This document shows, in pieces, positions 17,426-26,050 of a stretch of 37,626 nt of DNA; the first letter of the stretch is position 1, and every line of letters starts with the position of its first letter. The translations under genes were made by a program, and so were the position numbers. This stretch comes from an uncultured Acidimicrobiaceae bacterium (GTDB lineage Bacteria > Actinomycetota > Acidimicrobiia > Acidimicrobiales > MedAcidi-G1). Under the pieces are notes generated by a model. It worked only from the letters and a program-made list of their open reading frames with translations. It did not search any database and was not told the origin of the DNA. The stretch is from the NCBI GenBank assembly GCA_913030665.1, contig CAJWFS010000011.1, positions 1 through 37,626 of the forward strand, given 5' to 3'.

Positions 17426-19692
17426 CAGCCATCCACCCCCGTCTCGGTACGATCCTCGAAGACCGCCAGAACCTCATCGACGAGGTCGTCGCAGTCCACC
17501 CGTATGCCTCGGACCCTCACCGTGCCCGAGGCGTCCAGTTCAGGTCCGCCGGTCTCGGCCGAGGACGGGTCGGCTGCCTCGAGACGGTCCAGGGTGTCGC
17601 CGGACCTCCATTCGTACCACTCCAGGCAGAGAGGCAGTGCCACTGAACGGGCGTACCTGACGGAAGCCAACGGCGCTTCCGGCACGGCCCCCTCGGCCAC
17701 CTTCTCCATGATCCTGGCGACAAGTGGAGCAGCGACCGAGCTGCCGAATCCCGCCTCCTCCAGAACGGCGGCGATCGCGAACGTGGGCTCCCGGACCGGC
17801 CCGAAAGCAGCGAACAACGACGTGTCCGCCTTGCCACGGACCTCCGCCGTGCCGGTCTTGCCGGCCACCGGATACGTCTCCAGGGGAAAGTAGGTGCCGC
17901 CGGTGTCCATCGAGTTGAACGCCCAGTAGGCGGTTCCCTCCTCGTCTGCGGTAACGCCGCTCAGGCCCTCGAGCACACGCCACCTGAAGCCCGGATCCAT
18001 CTCCACCTCGGAGAGGACCCTCGAGCCGAACTGGCGCACCACCGAGCCGTCACGTTCCACCACCCGGGAGACGACGTTGGGCGAGAGGCGAACCCCACCA
18101 TTGGCGAACGTGGCGAAGGCGTTCGCCAACTGCAGCGGCGTAACGAGGACCTCGCCCTGGCCGATTGCCGTGATCACGTTGTCGCCGGTGGACCAACCCC
18201 ACTCTGGGAAGGCCACCGGATTCAGCTCGTTGCGATGCCTCCGGCTGGCCGGTGTCGGCAGGTAGCCGGCCTGCTCGAACGGCAGCGTGATTCCGGTCTC
18301 CAGGCCGAGGCCGTAGGCGCCAGCGGCATCCTGGATGGCCGTGTCCCGGTGGTTGGGGTTCACGTAGATCGACTCGCCGATCCGGTAGTAGTAGACGTCG
18401 CTTGACACTGTGAGGCTACGAATCAGGTCCACGTCGTCGTAGGGCTTCTCGCCGGCGTTGATGTACCGACAGCCCGGCGGCGGGTCGCGGGGGTCCACGT
18501 CACCACAACCGCGCAGGATGTAGGCACCGGGATCGTCCCAGAGTTCGTCGGCCCGCGGGATGGCACCGACACCGAACACGCCGTCGTGCCATGCGGCATG
18601 GGCGGTGAACAGCTTGAAGGTGGAGCCGGGGGCGTACTCGCCCTGGATCGCCCGGTTGAACATGGGCAGGTCGTTGGCGGGGTCGTTCAGTTCCGCCCAC
18701 TGCTCAAGGCTGAACCCACCAATGGACATGTTGGGGTCGTAGGACGGGAAGGACGCCATCGCCACCACGTCGCCGTTGCCGGGATCCAGGATCACGACCG
18801 CCCCACCCGGTACGTCGAATGGCGGCAGGAGCAGGCCGGGTCTCCGCGGGTCGGCCTCCGGTTCCTTTCCCCTGGCACGGTGGACCGACCTCTCCAGCTC
18901 CGTCTCCACGAGGAACTGCACGTCGACGTCTATCGAGAGGACCAGGTCGGCTCCGGGGATCGGCGCCAGGTACAGGTCGTCGCGTTCCCGCAGGATCTCG
19001 CCGAGTCGGTCGACCTCCACCACCTTGCGGCCGGCCACCCCCCGGAGGTCGTCCTCGAACATCAACTCCACTCCGGCCTTCCCGATCTCGTCCCGGCGCC
19101 TGTACTCCTTGCCCGCCTGGGGGCGACGGCTCTGAAGTTCCCGGTCGTTGATCGAACCCACCCAACCCAGCAGGTGGGTGGCGAGGTTCCCGTAGAGGTA
19201 TGACCGGACCGTGGCCTCGGTCACACGCACGCCGGGAAAGCGTTCCGGTCGCTCACCGAAGAAGACGAGGAGGTCCTCGCCGACGTCGTGTGCGACCGGG
19301 ATGTCGTCGTAGAGCCCGTATGAGGGATCTGCCAGCGCCCGCTGAACGCCAACGACCTTCATCAGCTTGCCCGACCGGTTGATCTCGATCGCTATCTCCG
19401 TGAGCATGTCGAGCAACTCATCCTCGCTGAGATCCGCCTTGGTCAGCTCGTAGCGGTTCATGGTGAGCACGGTGGTGAGGCGGTTGCCGACGAGGGTCCT
19501 GCCTTTCACGTCCAGGATCTGCCCACGTGGTGCGGGCACGGGAATCACCCGGGTGATGTTGCTGCGCGCCGTGACGACCGCCTGATCGCTGATCATCACT
19601 TGCAGGTACCAGAGGCGCGCACCCAGTGCGACGAACATCGAGAGTCCGATGATGGCGAGAAGGCGCATCCGGTAGCGGCTGGCCTCGTTCAC
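17425..19692 (-). CDS. mrdA: Penicillin-binding protein 2 (elongation transpeptidase)
   Basis: The 755-residue class B penicillin-binding protein has an N-terminal membrane anchor (LLAIIGLSMFVALGARLWYL, about 10-29), a dimerisation/pedestal region and a transpeptidase domain. The active-site serine is Ser357 in STFK (357-360). The second motif is SSD (in LTVSSDVYYY) and the third is KTG starting at Lys612. It cross-links glycan strands made by RodA. The GTG start at 19692 overlaps the mreD stop by four bases (GTGA), indicating coupling; an ATG eight codons later is an alternative. A C-terminal extension of about 100 acidic residues beyond the core ends with FEDRTETGVDG. It is long for the family, mainly because of loops and this tail. 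Confidence 0.95.
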   Translation of the reverse strand: MNEASRYRMRLLAIIGLSMFVALGARLWYLQVMISDQAVVTARSNITRVIPVPAPRGQILDVKGRTLVGNRLTTVLTMNRYELTKADLSEDELLDMLTEIAIEINRSGKLMKVVGVQRALADPSYGLYDDIPVAHDVGEDLLVFFGERPERFPGVRVTEATVRSYLYGNLATHLLGWVGSINDRELQSRRPQAGKEYRRRDEIGKAGVELMFEDDLRGVAGRKVVEVDRLGEILRERDDLYLAPIPGADLVLSIDVDVQFLVETELERSVHRARGKEPEADPRRPGLLLPPFDVPGGAVVILDPGNGDVVAMASFPSYDPNMSIGGFSLEQWAELNDPANDLPMFNRAIQGEYAPGSTFKLFTAHAAWHDGVFGVGAIPRADELWDDPGAYILRGCGDVDPRDPPPGCRYINAGEKPYDDVDLIRSLTVSSDVYYYRIGESIYVNPNHRDTAIQDAAGAYGLGLETGITLPFEQAGYLPTPASRRHRNELNPVAFPEWGWSTGDNVITAIGQGEVLVTPLQLANAFATFANGGVRLSPNVVSRVVERDGSVVRQFGSRVLSEVEMDPGFRWRVLEGLSGVTADEEGTAYWAFNSMDTGGTYFPLETYPVAGKTGTAEVRGKADTSLFAAFGPVREPTFAIAAVLEEAGFGSSVAAPLVARIMEKVAEGAVPEAPLASVRYARSVALPLCLEWYEWRSGDTLDRLEAADPSSAETGGPELDASGTVRVRGIRVDCDDLVDEVLAVFEDRTETGVDG

Positions 19693-20219
19693 CCCCGTGA
19701 CTCCACTCCTGAACCCCTTACGTCCACGTCAATCGGCAGTCCCCCGGTGACGGCCCAGCGCACCGCTCGACTGGTCGGCGCCGCCACGGCCATCGACATC
19801 AGCGAGGCCACGACAGCGGTACGTGCCAACCCCGCTGCGTCCACCTCATGCAGGCCGAAGAGTCCGCCGGCGAGCATGGTGGCGAGTACTCCGACGGCCA
19901 TCGCCACCGCCAGCCCGGCCGCAAGGAACGGCCAGGTGGAGCGGGCCAGTCGTACCTCCAGGTGGCTGGTCGCAACGGCCAGGGGGGCGTATACCAGCGC
20001 ATGCAGCCCCATGGGGGTGGCGGTGACCGAGTCCTGCAGGAGCCCCGCGCAGAAGGCGACCACCGCTCCCCTGTGGGGCCCCCCGTGGAACCCGGACAGG
20101 ATCGACACCATCAGCAGCAGCTCCACGGACACCCCGTTGATCCGTATCTCCTCGAAGACCGTGACCTGGGCCGTCATGGCCGTGAGGAGGATCGCCACGA
20201 CCCTCAACCTGCCGGTCAT
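19689..20219 (-). CDS. mreD: Rod shape-determining protein MreD
   Basis: The 176-residue membrane protein has about five hydrophobic segments and the family-typical block SILSGFHGGPHRGAVVAFCAGLLQD. MreD is an inner-membrane subunit of the elongasome with MreC and RodA. The ATG at 20219 is chosen because GAGG lies seven bases upstream; the in-frame reading to 20252 overlaps the mreC end and adds only hydrophilic residues. It lies seven bases after mreC and overlaps the mrdA start by four bases. Sequence conservation in MreD is low, so the call rests on topology and position. Confidence 0.9.
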   Translation of the reverse strand: MTGRLRVVAILLTAMTAQVTVFEEIRINGVSVELLLMVSILSGFHGGPHRGAVVAFCAGLLQDSVTATPMGLHALVYAPLAVATSHLEVRLARSTWPFLAAGLAVAMAVGVLATMLAGGLFGLHEVDAAGLARTAVVASLMSMAVAAPTSRAVRWAVTGGLPIDVDVRGSGVESRG

Positions 20220-20226
20220 CGGTACC

Positions 20227-21078
20227 TCATCCCCGCTCCATCGGGCCGGCATCGGCCTGGCGCGGATCCAGCACGACGTTCAGGAAGCTGAGGTGTTCGA
20301 GCGACGCAGCCGGCTCCACGAGGATCTCCCGATCCAGGTCGGCGTCCGGATCGGGATCCAGCACACGACCGACCGGAATGTCGGCGGGGAAGCGGCTCCG
20401 CCCACCGGACGTGACCACGACCTCGCCGAGCGCCACCTCCACGTCGGGCCTGATGCCGGCATCGATGACGAGGTAACCGCTGGCACCGCCGCCCCGCGCC
20501 AGCCCCTCGTCCTGGGACCCGACAAGGCGGATTCCGACCCGGAAGGCCGGATGGGTCGCCAGCCTCACGATGGACCGGGACCGATCCACGACCTCGAGGC
20601 GCCCGACGAGGCCGGCACCTGTCACGACCGCCATTCCCTCGGAGAGGCCGTCGTCCAGGCCCTTGTCCACCTCGATGGTGTGGCTAGAGAAGTTCCCAGG
20701 GGGCGTACCGAGTATCCGCACCACGACCGTGTCCAACGTCGTGTAGTCGATGCCCACCTCTCCCATAAGGCGCATCAGGAGCTCCCTGTCGGCCTCTGAG
20801 GAGAGCTGGCGCCCACGCATTCGGGCCAGTTCCTTCTCCAGGCGCTCGGTCCTGTCCCGTAGGTCGTCATAATCGAAGACGCCCAGCCATGCCGAGCGGA
20901 GCGGTCGCGCTGCGGTCTCCGAGACCGTGCGAACCGGGTCCAGGAGGTCCCGCATTCCCCTCTGGAATGAGTCCAACGGCTCAAAGCCCCTGAATTGCAG
21001 GGTGAGTAGCGTCAGGGCAGCTGCGATGAGGAGGAGGAGCGTCGGCCGGGAACGCCCCGTGGGTCGCGGGACCGACAT
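20227..21078 (-). CDS. mreC: Rod shape-determining protein MreC
   Basis: The 283-residue protein has a short basic N-terminus and one membrane anchor (about 13-27, LLLLIAAALTLLTLQF). A coiled-coil segment follows (about 70-95, LRDRTERLEKELARMRGRQL), then the beta-rich MreC extracytoplasmic domain with VRILGTPPGNFSSHTIEVDKG, MAVVTGAGLVGRL and PVGRV. MreC is the elongasome scaffold that activates PBP2-RodA. It lies three bases after mreB and seven before mreD. Features and order match the family, so the call is secure. Confidence 0.95.
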   Translation of the reverse strand: MSVPRPTGRSRPTLLLLIAAALTLLTLQFRGFEPLDSFQRGMRDLLDPVRTVSETAARPLRSAWLGVFDYDDLRDRTERLEKELARMRGRQLSSEADRELLMRLMGEVGIDYTTLDTVVVRILGTPPGNFSSHTIEVDKGLDDGLSEGMAVVTGAGLVGRLEVVDRSRSIVRLATHPAFRVGIRLVGSQDEGLARGGGASGYLVIDAGIRPDVEVALGEVVVTSGGRSRFPADIPVGRVLDPDPDADLDREILVEPAASLEHLSFLNVVLDPRQADAGPMERG

Positions 21079-21081
21079 CGG

Positions 21082-22149
21082 CTAGTTCCCGTCGTCGCCG
21101 AAGATCATCTCTCCGTACCTGGAGAAGTTCTCCAGGATTATGCCAGCACCCTCCACGACGACTCCGAGAGGGTCGGCGACGACCCGTGTCGGCATGCCGG
21201 TCTCGGCCTGGATCCTGTCGGGCAGGCCGATCAGTAGCGACCCACCGCCCGTCAGGTGGATCCCCTGCTCCAAGATGTCGGTGACCAGTTCGGGTGGCGT
21301 CCTGTCCAGGGTTACCTTCACGGTGTCGATGATGGCCTCCACCGGCTCCTCGAGGGCCTCGCGGATCTCCCGGGTGGAGAACTCCACGGTCTCGGGAAGC
21401 CCGGTCAGCAGGCTCCTACCCGTTACCGCCGCCCTGAACTCCCGGGTCAGCGGGTGTGCGGAGCCGAGGCGGACCTTGATGGCCTCGGCGGTCCGATCGC
21501 CAACGTCCACTCCCTTGCCCTTCTTCAGGAACTGCTTGATGGTGTCGTCCATCTCGTCGCCGCCGACACGCGCCGACTGGCAGGTGACCACTCCCCCGAG
21601 GGAGATGACGGCAACCTCGGTGGTTCCGCCGCCCACGTCCACCACCATTGAACCGGTCGGATCGGCCACCGGCAGGCCGGCACCGATTGCCGCGGCCATC
21701 GGTTCGTCGATTATGTAGACAGGCGGACGGGCACCGGCGAACTCAGCCGCCTCCTGCACCGCCCGGCGCTCCACCCCCGTCACGCCCGACGGGACGCAGA
21801 TGACCATGCGTGGCTTGGCCCAGCGTCGGCTGTGGATCTGCTGGATGAAGTAACGGAGCATCTTCTCGCAGTTCTCAAAGTCGGAGATGACACCGTCCTT
21901 GAGTGGTCGGACCGCCCGGATGTGGGGCGGCGTCCGGCCGATCATCCGCTTCGCCTCCCTGCCCACCGCCAGCAGGGTCTCGTCCATCGAGTTCACTGCG
22001 ACCACCGACGGCTCGTCCAGGACGACCCCTTCGCCACGGACCAGGACCAGCGTGTTCGCTGTTCCGAGGTCAACAGCGATATCCCGCGTACCGAAGGCGG
22101 CACGTCGGGGTGCCCGTCCGCGGGCCAGTCGAACTACGTCTTCGGCCAT
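21082..22149 (-). CDS. mreB: Rod shape-determining protein MreB (actin-like)
   Basis: The 355-residue actin homologue forms membrane-bound filaments that position the elongation machinery. Phosphate-binding blocks are IAVDLGTANTLV, VVDVGGGTTEVAVIS and the adenine-site block GIHLTGGGSLLIGL. About 20 residues precede the usual start (MAEDVVRLARGRAPRRAAFG), rich in Arg and potentially amphipathic, which may help membrane binding. The ATG at 22149 has GGAG about ten bases upstream and no close -10, so unlike many genes here this message has a leader. The 140-base upstream gap holds a promoter candidate and two palindromes. It heads the cell-shape operon. Confidence 0.97.
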   Translation of the reverse strand: MAEDVVRLARGRAPRRAAFGTRDIAVDLGTANTLVLVRGEGVVLDEPSVVAVNSMDETLLAVGREAKRMIGRTPPHIRAVRPLKDGVISDFENCEKMLRYFIQQIHSRRWAKPRMVICVPSGVTGVERRAVQEAAEFAGARPPVYIIDEPMAAAIGAGLPVADPTGSMVVDVGGGTTEVAVISLGGVVTCQSARVGGDEMDDTIKQFLKKGKGVDVGDRTAEAIKVRLGSAHPLTREFRAAVTGRSLLTGLPETVEFSTREIREALEEPVEAIIDTVKVTLDRTPPELVTDILEQGIHLTGGGSLLIGLPDRIQAETGMPTRVVADPLGVVVEGAGIILENFSRYGEMIFGDDGN

Positions 22150-22210
22150 CGACCGGGTGCTCCGTCAGATTTCGCGGGGAGGCTGGAATGCCCACCCGCT
22201 CGCAGCGGAG

Positions 22211-22240
22211 AAGGTAACGCGTTCGTCACCTGATTGCCAC
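22211..22240 (-). promoter_or_regulatory. Candidate promoter of the mreB operon
   Basis: On the minus strand GTGGCA (22240-22235, 4 of 6 to TTGACA), an 18-base spacer and TACCTT (22216-22211) form a plausible sigma-70-type promoter. It would give a leader of about 55 bases before mreB. An imperfect inverted repeat (22213-22230) overlaps the spacer and -10. Confidence 0.4.
22213..22230. promoter_or_regulatory. Imperfect inverted repeat over the mreB promoter
   Basis: The 18-base site reads GGTAAC-gcgttc-GTCACC: outer arms GGTAAC and GTCACC pair at five of six positions. It lies on the proposed -10 and spacer of mreB, where a repressor would block polymerase. No cognate regulator is known. Confidence 0.35.
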
Positions 22241-22244
22241 TCTG

Positions 22245-22256
22245 GGTGCATGCACC
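22245..22256. promoter_or_regulatory. Perfect 12-bp palindrome GGTGCATGCACC
   Basis: It lies between the ndk stop (22290) and mreB, just upstream of the proposed mreB -35. It is uninterrupted (GGTGCA/TGCACC), which suits a dimeric DNA-binding protein better than an RNA hairpin. Confidence 0.4.
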
Positions 22257-22289
22257 ACCACCGTGCGCGAGCAGTTCGTTCGTCGAGCC

Positions 22290-22703
22290 TCAGCCCTCCA
22301 GGCCCGGAAAGAAGATCTCGATCTCGCGATCGGCTGACGACTGGGAATCTGATCCGTGGACCAGGTTCTCGGTGAAGAGGGTCCCGAGGTCACCGCGGAT
22401 GGTGCCGGGGGCGGCCTCACGGGGGTTGGTGGTCCCCATCATCGAGCGGACGACGGCGAACGTATCCTCCGGACCTTCGATGACCATCACCATCGCCGGC
22501 GATCGGGACATGAAGGAAACCAGGCCCTCGTAAAAGCCCTTTCCGACATGCTCCTCGTAATGCCGGGCCAGTGTCTCGCCTTCCAGGTGGCGCAACTCGG
22601 CTGCCACCACCTTCAGGCCCTTGCGTTCGAAGCGGCCGACTATCTCCCCGACAAGGCCACGTTCGACGGCATCGGGCTTGCAGATTACGAGGGTTCGATC
22701 CAT
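22290..22703 (-). CDS. ndk: Nucleoside diphosphate kinase
   Basis: The 137-residue cytosolic enzyme transfers the terminal phosphate among NTPs and NDPs through a phosphohistidine. It opens RTLVICKPDAVERGLVGEI, has the block FMSRSPAMVMVIEG and RSMMGTTNPREAAPGTIRGD, and carries the catalytic-histidine region ENLVHGSDSQSSADREI with the NLVHGSDS motif. Length is normal. TAGCCT lies six bases upstream of the ATG with no Shine-Dalgarno, so the message is probably leaderless and separate from the folC operon, although only 39 bases separate them. Confidence 0.98.
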   Translation of the reverse strand: MDRTLVICKPDAVERGLVGEIVGRFERKGLKVVAAELRHLEGETLARHYEEHVGKGFYEGLVSFMSRSPAMVMVIEGPEDTFAVVRSMMGTTNPREAAPGTIRGDLGTLFTENLVHGSDSQSSADREIEIFFPGLEG

Positions 22704-22709
22704 GTCGGG

Positions 22710-22715
22710 AGGCTA
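22710..22715 (-). promoter_or_regulatory. -10 element TAGCCT of ndk (leaderless)
   Basis: TAGCCT on the minus strand, six bases (cccgac), then the ndk ATG at 22703. It lies in the 39-base gap after folC. Confidence 0.6.
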
Positions 22716-22742
22716 CGGCCACCCGACTCCCGAGGGCGCGGA

Positions 22743-24089
22743 TCAGGTGTCGAAACCATCCTCGTCCAGGTCGACCACCTCGCCGAGGGCGGCCCGGGCG
22801 GCCGACAACACGTAGAAAGAACCCGTCACCAGCACAAGGTCGGATTCATCGGCAGCGGCCACGGCCAGGCGAACCGCATCCACGGCATCGGGCACCACCT
22901 CGACCTCGAAGCGGCGCTCGCGCAGCAGCACCGCCAGGTCTGCCGCCGGTACCGCCCGCGGCGAGGGCGCTGTGCAGGCCACGACCAGGTCCGGGTTCAG
23001 GGCCGACAACTCGTCAAAGAACTCCGTCGGCTCCCGGGGACCCAGGGTTCCGACCACCAGGATCCTCCGACCGGTGGGAAAGACAGCCGGAACCGTCGCC
23101 GCCAGGGCCCTGGCCGCATCCTGGTTGTGGGCGCCATCCAGCACCACCAGCGGTTCGGTGGCCACCACCTCGAGTCGCCCCGGCACCCGTACCGCCCCCA
23201 GCCCATCGGCCACCACCTCGGAGCTAAGAGGTGCATCCAGGAACGCCTCGGCGGCCATAAGGGCCAGGGCTGCGTTCTCAGCCTGATGGTCGCCGTGCAT
23301 CGAGAGGAAGACCTCCTCATGCCTGCCGGACGGGGTCCACAACTCGATCAGCTGACCGCCCACGGCCTGCTCGACGCCTCCGACGCCGAAGTCGGAGCCC
23401 GTGAGGAACACGGGCCCGGGCGACTCGGCTGTGAAGACCTCCAGGAGTTCTATGGAGGTCTCACCGAGGACGAGGGGTCGACCCGCCCTGATTATCCCCG
23501 CCTTCTCGCGCGCTATGTCGCGTCGCCAGTCCCCCGCACCGTCCGTATGGTCCCGACCGATGTTGGTGATGACCGACACGGTCGAATCACACACGTTCGT
23601 GGCGTCGAAGCGGCCCAGCAACCCGACCTCCACGACCGCCGCGTCGACGGCCTCGTTGCTGAACCAGAGGAACGCCGCCGCTGTCAGCAGTTCGAAGTAG
23701 GACGGCACGGTGGCAACCACCTCCGCATAGCGCTCCAGGTCGGCCGCCAGGTCCGAGAACGCATCCTCCGATATGGGCTGGCCATCGATGGCGAGGCGCT
23801 CGCGCACGGTGTCCACGTGGGGGCTGGTGTAGCCACCCACCCGGAGACCGGCAGCGCCCAAGAGGGCCGAGACCATTGCCGAGACCGAACCCTTGCCGTT
23901 GGTTCCGGTGACGTGGAGCGTGTTGACGTCATGCTGCGGGTCGCCCATGGCCCCGACGAGGCCACGCATCGCATCCAGGCTCAGCCCGTGGATCCGACCG
24001 GCTGACGCCTCCAGGTTGACGAACCGACCCAGGAACCGGAGGGCACCCTGGTAGTCGTCCACGGGTGGCCAGTCCACCGGCCCCGTCAC
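22743..24089 (-). CDS. folC: Folylpolyglutamate synthase / dihydrofolate synthase
   Basis: The 448-residue Mur-ligase-family enzyme adds L-glutamate to (dihydro)folates with ATP. The P-loop is GTNGKGS at 62-68. Further family blocks are YTSPHVDTVRERL, VGLLGRFDATNV, TNIGRDHTD and the C-terminal VVLDGAHNQDAARAL. The start is the GTG at 24089, preceded by a perfect GGAGG seven bases upstream. A longer in-frame reading to 24218 would overlap clpX by more than 100 bases and adds residues unlike FolC. The start lies 25 bases after the clpX stop, so it is probably the last gene of tig-clpP-clpX-folC. No separate valS, its frequent partner, is nearby. Confidence 0.95.
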   Translation of the reverse strand: MTGPVDWPPVDDYQGALRFLGRFVNLEASAGRIHGLSLDAMRGLVGAMGDPQHDVNTLHVTGTNGKGSVSAMVSALLGAAGLRVGGYTSPHVDTVRERLAIDGQPISEDAFSDLAADLERYAEVVATVPSYFELLTAAAFLWFSNEAVDAAVVEVGLLGRFDATNVCDSTVSVITNIGRDHTDGAGDWRRDIAREKAGIIRAGRPLVLGETSIELLEVFTAESPGPVFLTGSDFGVGGVEQAVGGQLIELWTPSGRHEEVFLSMHGDHQAENAALALMAAEAFLDAPLSSEVVADGLGAVRVPGRLEVVATEPLVVLDGAHNQDAARALAATVPAVFPTGRRILVVGTLGPREPTEFFDELSALNPDLVVACTAPSPRAVPAADLAVLLRERRFEVEVVPDAVDAVRLAVAAADESDLVLVTGSFYVLSAARAALGEVVDLDEDGFDT

Positions 24090-24114
24090 CGCGGTGCCTC
24101 CACAGCCAGCCTGA

Positions 24115-25374
24115 TCAGGAGGCGGCGCGGTCTGGATGATCGGCGCTACGCGGGAAAACGGCGGGAGCGGCTCGGCCGAACACCGAATCCACGCCCACCA
24201 CCACGCGGCCGACCTCATCGTCGCCGGGCAACTCGTACATCACGTCGAGGAGGACCTCCTCCAGGATGGCACGGAGGCCACGTGCGCCAGTTCCACGTTC
24301 AAGGGCCTGGGTGGCGATCGCCGAAAGAGCCTCGACCGTCACCTCCAACTCGATGTCCTCGAACTCGAAGAGTCGTTGGTACTGCTTGACGAGGGCGTTT
24401 CGGGGCTCGGTCAGGATCTTGACGAGTGCCTCGACCTCCAGTTGGGAGACGGCTCCGACCACCGGTAGGCGACCGATGAACTCAGGGATCAGGCCGAACT
24501 TGATGAGGTCCTCGGGTCGCACGTCCGCGAACAGGGCACCCACGTCCTTCTCCGCAGCCGACCTGATATCGGCGCCGAAGCCAACGCCCGCTCCGCCCTG
24601 CCTCGTCTCGATGACCCGCTCCAGACCGGCGAAGGCCCCACCGCAGATGAACAGGATGTTCGTGGTGTCGATCTGCAGGAACTCCTGGTGCGGGTGCTTG
24701 CGCCCGCCCTGGGGGGGCACGGCCGCCGAAGTTCCCTCCAGGATCTTCAACAGGGCCTGCTGCACCCCCTCACCGGAGACGTCCCTGGTGATCGACGGGT
24801 TCTCACTCTTGCGGGCCACCTTGTCGATCTCGTCGATGTAGATGATCCCGGTCTCGGCCTTCTTGATGTCGTAGTCGGCTGCCTGGATCAACTTCAGGAG
24901 GATGTTCTCGACGTCCTCGCCCACGTAGCCGGCCTCGGTGAGGGCCGTGGCATCGGCGATGGCGAACGGAACGTCCAGCATCCGGGCGAGCGTCTGGGCC
25001 ATCAGGGTCTTGCCGCAACCGGTGGGCCCCAGCAGCAGGATGTTCGACTTGGCCAACTCCACCTCGACACCGGGACCGATTCCGGAACGGACCCGCTTGT
25101 AGTGGTTGTAGACAGCCACCGAGAGGATCTTCTTGGCCTGTTCCTGGCCGACGATGTAGTCGTCCAGGAATGCGTAGATCTCCCTCGGTCGGGGAAGCTC
25201 ACCTGGGGAGGTCTCGGTTGGCTCGGAGAGCTCTTCCTCGATGATCTCGTTGCAGAGGTCTATGCACTCGTCGCAGATGTAGACGCCGGGGCCGGCGATG
25301 AGCTTCTTGACCTGCTTCTGGGTCTTGCCACAGAAGGAACACTTGAGGAGTTCGCCCTCACCAAGCTTCGCCAT
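24115..25374 (-). CDS. clpX: ATP-dependent Clp protease ATP-binding subunit ClpX
   Basis: The 419-residue AAA+ unfoldase has an N-terminal C4 zinc-binding domain (CSFCGK at 12-17 and CDECIDLC near 34-41). Walker A is GPTGCGKT, Walker B is [10 protein letters not shown], the pore-loop region follows [18 protein letters not shown], and the sensor region has [12 protein letters not shown]. It unfolds tagged proteins for ClpP. It lies 23 bases after clpP in the same operon. Length and domain order are normal. The acidic/Arg C-terminal tail ([10 protein letters not shown]) is variable among homologues. Confidence 0.98.
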   Translation of the reverse strand: MAKLGEGELLKCSFCGKTQKQVKKLIAGPGVYICDECIDLCNEIIEEELSEPTETSPGELPRPREIYAFLDDYIVGQEQAKKILSVAVYNHYKRVRSGIGPGVEVELAKSNILLLGPTGCGKTLMAQTLARMLDVPFAIADATALTEAGYVGEDVENILLKLIQAADYDIKKAETGIIYIDEIDKVARKSENPSITRDVSGEGVQQALLKILEGTSAAVPPQGGRKHPHQEFLQIDTTNILFICGGAFAGLERVIETRQGGAGVGFGADIRSAAEKDVGALFADVRPEDLIKFGLIPEFIGRLPVVGAVSQLEVEALVKILTEPRNALVKQYQRLFEFEDIELEVTVEALSAIATQALERGTGARGLRAILEEVLLDVMYELPGDDEVGRVVVGVDSVFGRAAPAVFPRSADHPDRAAS

Positions 25375-25397
25375 GTCCGACCCCTAGTCCCGTAGTC

Positions 25398-26045
25398 CTA
25401 CTTGACGGCGGCGATCGGGCCGCTCTTGTCGGCCACGTTCCGCTGGTCGATGACTTCGTCGATGAAGCCGTACTCCTTGGCCTCCTGGGCGGTCATCACG
25501 TAGTCCCGGTCGGTATCGGCGTGGATCTTCGCCATGTCCTGACCTGTGTGGCGGGCCAGGATCTCCTCCAGCTGGGTCTTCAGGCGCTGGATCTCACGCG
25601 ATGCCAGCTCTATGTCGGACACCTGGCCCTGGGCTCCCGCATAGGGCTGGTGGATCAGCACCCTGGAGTGCGGTAGGGCGAGGCGCTTGCCGGGAGTTCC
25701 AGCGGCCAGCAGGACCGCCGCAGCCGAGGCGGCCTGCCCGAAGCAGATGGTGGTGATGTCAGGCTTGACGTACTGCATCGTGTCGTAGATCGCGAACAGG
25801 GCGTTGATGTCGCCCCCCGGCGAGTTGATGTAGAGGCTGATGTCCCTGTCGGGATTCTCTGACTCCAGGTGCAGCAACTGGGCGCAGATCAGGTTGGCGA
25901 TCGTGTCATCTATCGGCGTACCGATGAAGACGATGTTCTCCTTGAGGAGGCGGGAGTAGAGGTCGAACGCGCGCTCGCCGCGGCTGGTCTGTTCGACCAC
26001 CGTGGGAACGAGATAATTCTGCACCTTGAGCTCTGAGAGGGTCAT
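25398..26045 (-). CDS. clpP: ATP-dependent Clp protease proteolytic subunit
   Basis: The 215-residue serine protease has the triad Ser107 ([10 protein letters not shown]), His132 ([10 protein letters not shown]) and Asp181 (TDRDYVMT), with spacing identical to E. coli ClpP. The [10 protein letters not shown] context is typical of actinobacterial ClpP2. It forms the proteolytic barrel used with ClpX. The ATG at 26045 gives a five-base gap after tig; an in-frame GTG at 26054 overlapping the tig stop is possible, since a purine-rich stretch (GAAGAAGA) lies directly before it. Only one clpP is present in this locus, whereas many actinobacteria have a clpP1-clpP2 pair, so a second copy may lie elsewhere. 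Confidence 0.97.
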   Translation of the reverse strand: MTLSELKVQNYLVPTVVEQTSRGERAFDLYSRLLKENIVFIGTPIDDTIANLICAQLLHLESENPDRDISLYINSPGGDINALFAIYDTMQYVKPDITTICFGQAASAAAVLLAAGTPGKRLALPHSRVLIHQPYAGAQGQVSDIELASREIQRLKTQLEEILARHTGQDMAKIHADTDRDYVMTAQEAKEYGFIDEVIDQRNVADKSGPIAAVK

Positions 26046-26050
26046 CGGGT

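Noticed and set aside
22356-24005. A 549-codon open frame on the plus strand opposite folC and ndk
   Set aside because: It is antisense to two well-recognised genes, runs through the folC-ndk gap, and its product is rich in Arg/Gly/His/Gln with no domain. Long shadow frames are expected at this GC content.
24090-24218. Upstream extension of folC
   Set aside because: It overlaps clpX, lacks FolC-like residues, and the GTG at 24089 has a perfect GGAGG at seven bases.
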